NCBI RefSeq assembly: GCF_002104765.1
Contig: NZ_NCXM01000009.1
Span: 124,001-188,000 of the forward strand
Length of the DNA stretch: 64,000 nt
Source of the DNA: Mycolicibacterium vulneris
GTDB taxonomy: Bacteria > Actinomycetota > Actinomycetes > Mycobacteriales > Mycobacteriaceae
Direction: 5' to 3'
Positions 60,832-64,000 of this stretch are shown one piece after another; the stretch's first letter is position 1; each line of letters begins with the position of its first letter. The position numbers and the translations under genes are program-made. The notes below the pieces were generated by a model. That model was not told the DNA's origin. It did no database searches and worked only from the letters and a program-made list of their open reading frames with translations.

Positions 60832-61869
60832 CTAGAAACTCAAGTCGTCGTCGACCGGCGCGAAATACGCCTCGACGTCGGCCGCGGTAACCGCGGACAG
60901 CTGCGCCGGCGACCATTGCGGATTGCGATCCTTGTCGATCAGCTGGGCGCGGATGCCCTCCACCAGATCGTGCGAGCGCAGCGACCCGGACGACACCCGA
61001 TAGTCCTGCACCAGAACATCTTTCAGTGTCGAGAGCTTGGCGGCACGGCGCACCGCCTCCAGGGTCACCGACAGTGCGATCGGGGAACGGGTGGCGATCA
61101 GGTCGGCGGCGTCGTCGGCCGGACCCGCGTCGTGTCCGCGCAGGGCGGCGACGATGTCCGCGACGGTGTCGCCGGCATAGCATTCGTCGATCCAGTTGCG
61201 TTGCGCGGCAAGTTCACTGGCCGGCGGGTCGGTCGCGTACTTGGCGAGTGCGCCCTCCACGCCGTCGGAGACCACCGCGCGGCGGAACGCCTCGACGTCG
61301 CCGTGCGGGACGTAGTGGTCGGCGAAACCCATGGCGATGGCGTCGGCTCCGGAGAACGGCGCCCCGGTCAGCGCGGCGTGCAGACCCAGCCCGCCGGGAG
61401 CGCGGGACAGCAGGTAGACACCGCCGACGTCGGGGATGAAGCCGATGCCGACCTCGGGCATGGCGATCTTGGAGGTATCGGTGACCACCCGAGTGTTCGC
61501 GTGCGCGCTGACGCCGACGCCTCCGCCCATCACGATGCCGTCCATCAACGCCACGTACGGCTTGGAGAACTCGGCGATCTGCGCGTTGAGCAGATACTCG
61601 TCGCGCCAGAAGCGCCGCGCCTCGACTCCGTCCTTGCGCGCGCTGTGATAGATCGAGACCACGTCGCCGCCGGCGCACAGTCCGCGTTCGCCGGCGCCGG
61701 ACAGCACCACCGCGCGCACCGCGTCGTCGCCCGCCCAGTCGGTGAGGATGGCGGTCAGCGCGTCGACCATCGGCTGATTCAGCGAGTTGATCGCCTTGGG
61801 CCGGTTGAGCGTGATCAGGCCGACGCTGCCCTCGACTTCGGTCAGAACCTCATCGGATTCGTCGGTCAC
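60832..61869 (-). CDS. echA9: EchA9, 3-hydroxyisobutyryl-CoA hydrolase-like
   Basis: 345-aa crotonase-superfamily protein. The length and [23 protein letters not shown] and [14 protein letters not shown] motifs fit the HIBYL-CoA hydrolase branch, which acts in valine breakdown, more than a hydratase. GTG start at 61869. First gene of the echA9-echA8 operon; an 18-base gap separates the start from a 10-bp tandem repeat. Confidence 0.92.
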   Translation of the reverse strand: MTDESDEVLTEVEGSVGLITLNRPKAINSLNQPMVDALTAILTDWAGDDAVRAVVLSGAGERGLCAGGDVVSIYHSARKDGVEARRFWRDEYLLNAQIAEFSKPYVALMDGIVMGGGVGVSAHANTRVVTDTSKIAMPEVGIGFIPDVGGVYLLSRAPGGLGLHAALTGAPFSGADAIAMGFADHYVPHGDVEAFRRAVVSDGVEGALAKYATDPPASELAAQRNWIDECYAGDTVADIVAALRGHDAGPADDAADLIATRSPIALSVTLEAVRRAAKLSTLKDVLVQDYRVSSGSLRSHDLVEGIRAQLIDKDRNPQWSPAQLSAVTAADVEAYFAPVDDDLSF

Positions 61870-61886
61870 GCCCTCGCCTCCCTTGA

Positions 61887-61906
61887 GCCGGTCCAGGCCG
61901 GTCCAG
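61887..61906. repeat. Tandem 10-bp repeat upstream of echA9
   Basis: GCCGGTCCAG occurs twice in a row. It is in the leader of echA9, close enough to the start to be an operator or simply slippage. The neighbouring TTATCTTTAAC (61960-61970) could be part of the promoter of the divergent gene. Confidence 0.35.
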
Positions 61907-62093
61907 CCTCGAGGAGAAATCTAGATCGTCACGACCGGCGCGGTGCCCGCGGGTAAGGGTTATCTTTAACGCGACGACAACTGCGGAGGCTGCGCACACG
62001 GGAAAATGCCCAGGTCCGCTGGGAACCAGGGTGCAACGCCGATCGTTGAGATTGTGTTCGCACAGCTCGAAGCCAATTAGAGAGGATCCGACG

Positions 62094-62945
62094 GTGCGGG
62101 AGACAAGCAACCCGGTATTTCGTTCGCTGCCTAAGCAGAGGGGCGGATACGCGCAATTCGGCACTGGCGCGCCCCCGATGCAGGGCTATGGAGCCGACCC
62201 CTACGCGGCTCCCTACCAGGCCCCGTATCAGGAGGCCAAAGCTTCGCGTCCGCTGACCATCGACGACGTCGTCACCAAGACCGGCATCACGCTGGCCGTG
62301 CTGGCGCTGTCCGCCGTGGTCTCCTACTTCCTGGTCGCCCGCGACGTCGCGCTGGCCATGCCGCTGGCCCTGGTCGGCGGGCTGGGCGGCCTGGTCCTGG
62401 TGCTGGTGGCCACCTTCGGCCGCAAGCAGGACAACCCGGGCATCGTGTTGAGTTACGCGGTGCTCGAGGGTCTGGTCCTGGGCGCCATCTCGTTCGTCTT
62501 CGCCAACTTCTCGGTGTCGAACGCCAACGCCGGGGCGCTGATCGGTGAGGCGGTGCTGGGCACCTTCGGTGTGTTCTTCGGCATGCTCGTCGTCTACAAG
62601 ACCGGAGCCATCCGGGTGACGCCCAAGTTCACCCGCATGCTGGTCGCCGCGATGTTCGGCGTGCTGGCCCTGATGCTCGGCAACTTCGTGTTGGCGATGT
62701 TCCACGTCAACGGCGGCACCGGCCTTGGCCTGCGCAGCGGCGGCACGGTGGCGATCATCTTCTCGCTGGTGTGCATCGCGATCGCGGCGTTCAGCTTCCT
62801 GATCGACTTCGACGCGGCCGACCAGATGGTCCGCGCCGGCGCGCCGGAGAAGGCGGCATGGGGCATCGCGCTCGGCCTGACCGTGACGCTGGTCTGGCTG
62901 TACATCGAGATCCTGCGTCTGCTGAGTTATCTGCAGAACGACTAG
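62094..62945 (+). CDS. Bax inhibitor-1/YccA family membrane protein
   Basis: 283-aa protein from GTG 62094 (AGAGGAT upstream). N-terminal Gly/Tyr/Pro-rich tail of 60 residues (MQGYGADPYAAPYQAPYQEA) then seven membrane helices of the TMBIM/BI-1 fold. The Asp pair of the C-terminal helix region FDAADQMVRAGAPEKAAWGIALG is typical. Members are pH-sensitive Ca2+ leak channels or membrane-stress proteins; the bacterial role is uncertain. Counterpart of Rv1072. Followed by an intrinsic terminator. Confidence 0.9.
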   Translation: MRETSNPVFRSLPKQRGGYAQFGTGAPPMQGYGADPYAAPYQAPYQEAKASRPLTIDDVVTKTGITLAVLALSAVVSYFLVARDVALAMPLALVGGLGGLVLVLVATFGRKQDNPGIVLSYAVLEGLVLGAISFVFANFSVSNANAGALIGEAVLGTFGVFFGMLVVYKTGAIRVTPKFTRMLVAAMFGVLALMLGNFVLAMFHVNGGTGLGLRSGGTVAIIFSLVCIAIAAFSFLIDFDAADQMVRAGAPEKAAWGIALGLTVTLVWLYIEILRLLSYLQND

Positions 62946-62958
62946 CTCTGCCACAGAG

Positions 62959-62994
62959 AAAAAACCGGTACGCCCGTTGGCGTGCCGGTTTTTT
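62959..62994 (+). terminator. Intrinsic terminator, probably bidirectional
   Basis: AAAAAA-CCGGTACGCC-CGTT-GGCGTGCCGG-TTTTTT: a 10-bp stem with one G-T/U pair, a 4-nt loop and six-base U-tracts on both sides. 14 bases after the BI-1 stop. Strongest terminator in the window. Confidence 0.92.
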
Positions 62995-63020
62995 CGTATA
63001 GCGGTTGTGAGCTGACGGCG

Positions 63021-63079
63021 TTGAGTGTGAGCTGAGGGCGGGTGTACACGGCGTGTCGCCGCCGCCGTTTCACACTCGA
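63021..63079. repeat. Inverted-repeat intergenic element, copy 2 (between BI-1 gene and thiolase)
   Basis: TTGAGTGTGA (63021-63030) and TCACACTCGA (63070-63079) are inverted repeats with one mismatch. Inside is GCTGAGGGCGG followed by GTGTACACGGCGTGTCGCC. Together with the copy at 23419-23497 it shares TTGAGT, GAGGGCGG and CACACTCGACGCG. Both copies lie between convergent genes. Confidence 0.55.
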
Positions 63080-63105
63080 CGCGCCGGGCGTCACGCTCGA
63101 GCGGC

Positions 63106-64000
63106 CTAGTTCAGCCGCTCGATCACCATCGCCATGCCCTGGCCGCCGCCGACGCACATGGTCTCCAGACCGAAGGTCTTGTCGTGCGTCTGCAGGTTGT
63201 TGAGCAGCGTGGTGGCGATGCGTGCGCCGGTCATGCCGAAGGGGTGGCCCAGCGCGATCGCCCCGCCGGACACGTTCAGCTTGTCCTCGTCGATGCCCAG
63301 CTCGCGCGCTGAGCCCAGCACCTGGACGGCGAACGCCTCGTTGATCTCGAACAGGTCGATGTCGCTGACCGACAGTTTGGCGCGCGCCAGCGCCTTCTTG
63401 GTCGCCTCGATCGGGCCCAGGCCCATGATCTCCGGGGACAGGCCGCTGACCCCGGTGGAGACGATGCGCGCCAGCGGCGTCAGGCCCAGTTCCTTGGCCT
63501 TGGTGTCGCTGGTGATCACCACCGCGGCGGCGCCGTCGTTGAGCGGGCACGCGTTGCCCGCGGTCACCGTGCCGTTGGGCCGGAACACCGGCTTGAGCTG
63601 GCTGATCTTCTCGTAGGTGGTGCCGGGACGCGGGCCGTCGTCGGTGCTCACGGTGGTGCCGTCGGGCAGGGTCACCGGGGTGATTTCGCGTTCGAAGAAC
63701 CCGCTCTTGATCGCTTCCTCGGCGCGGTTCTGGCTGCGCACCCCCCAGTGGTCCTGGTCCTCGCGGCTGATGCCGGTCAGCAGCGCAACGTTTTCGGCCG
63801 TCTGGCCCATCGCGATGTAGATGTCGGGGATGTTGTCGTCGGCGCGGGGGTCGTGCCACTCCTCGGCGCCCTCGGCCGCGGCGGCCGACCGCTCCTGGGC
63901 CTCACCGAACAGCGAGTTCTTGGTGTCCGGCCACGAGTCGGCGCTGCCCTTGGCGAAGCGGGACACGGTCTCCACACCCGCGGAGATGAAGGCGTCACCC
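63106..64000 (-). CDS. fadA3: Acetyl-CoA acetyltransferase (thiolase), 5' end outside window
   Basis: The C-terminal 297 residues of a thiolase, cut by the right edge. Seen: GDAFISAGVE upstream, SQLKPVFRPNG, NDGAAAVVIT, FEINEAFAVQVL, GHPFGMTGARIATTLL with the catalytic His, and CVGGGQGMAMVIERL with the second catalytic Cys. The nucleophile Cys near residue 90 should lie beyond 64000. FadA3 (Rv1074c) is the expected counterpart. Would cleave 3-ketoacyl-CoA in beta-oxidation. Confidence 0.93.
   Translation of the reverse strand, partial: GDAFISAGVETVSRFAKGSADSWPDTKNSLFGEAQERSAAAAEGAEEWHDPRADDNIPDIYIAMGQTAENVALLTGISREDQDHWGVRSQNRAEEAIKSGFFEREITPVTLPDGTTVSTDDGPRPGTTYEKISQLKPVFRPNGTVTAGNACPLNDGAAAVVITSDTKAKELGLTPLARIVSTGVSGLSPEIMGLGPIEATKKALARAKLSVSDIDLFEINEAFAVQVLGSARELGIDEDKLNVSGGAIALGHPFGMTGARIATTLLNNLQTHDKTFGLETMCVGGGQGMAMVIERLN

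Overview
The window is mycobacterial chromosome. The DNA is strongly GC-rich, and the proteins and their order closely follow the Rv1008 to Rv1074c stretch of Mycobacterium tuberculosis as I remember it. The presence of PE, PPE and Esx genes together with many lineage differences points to a slow-growing, non-tuberculous species, possibly near the M. avium group. That placement comes from memory of gene order, not from a search.

Left part (1-23.4 kb) is housekeeping: the end of a TatD DNase, the rpfB-ksgA-ispE operon with a promoter and an attenuator-like hairpin in front, an acyl-activating enzyme preceded by a leaderless ORF, then on the minus strand glmU-prsA-arsC-lpqT, a short-chain dehydrogenase and rplY-pth. 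A tRNA-Gln, a TetR regulator, a second diaminopimelate-decarboxylase-like gene, mfd, mazG, lpqU, eno, an FtsB-like divisome protein, a DUF501 protein and an exopolyphosphatase follow.

Middle part (23.5-50 kb) is more variable. A complete Kdp potassium operon runs on the minus strand as a 27-aa membrane ORF, kdpF, kdpA, kdpB, kdpC, kdpD, kdpE, with an enlarged KdpC. Next come the TrcS/TrcR two-component pair, an orphan PPE gene, and a PE-PPE-Esx-Esx type VII secretion substrate operon behind an ECF-sigma-like promoter. An accessory block follows: a DUF732 protein, a methyltransferase, a tRNA-Leu(UAA) lacking the long variable arm, a KimA-like potassium transporter, an unknown membrane protein, a dienelactone hydrolase, DUF6295 and DUF427 proteins, and an Amt-PII ammonium module behind a GlnR-type box.

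Right part (50-64 kb) again follows M. tuberculosis order (Rv1057 onward): a beta-propeller protein that is a known TrcR target there, an acyl-CoA ligase (FadD14-like), a SRPBCC protein, a glutamine amidotransferase-like protein, two patatin-like proteins, LpqV, cysteine dioxygenase plus rhodanese, a membrane alpha/beta hydrolase, EchA8, EchA9, a Bax-inhibitor-1 family protein and the 3' part of a thiolase.

No single large undescribed defence or biosynthetic system is visible. The most interesting signals are small: the 27-aa membrane ORF coupled to kdpF, the KdpC insertion, two leaderless short ORFs in leaders (3645-3923 and 19001-19066), a MIRU-like element separating mfd and mazG, and an inverted-repeat element found at the ends of two convergent gene pairs.
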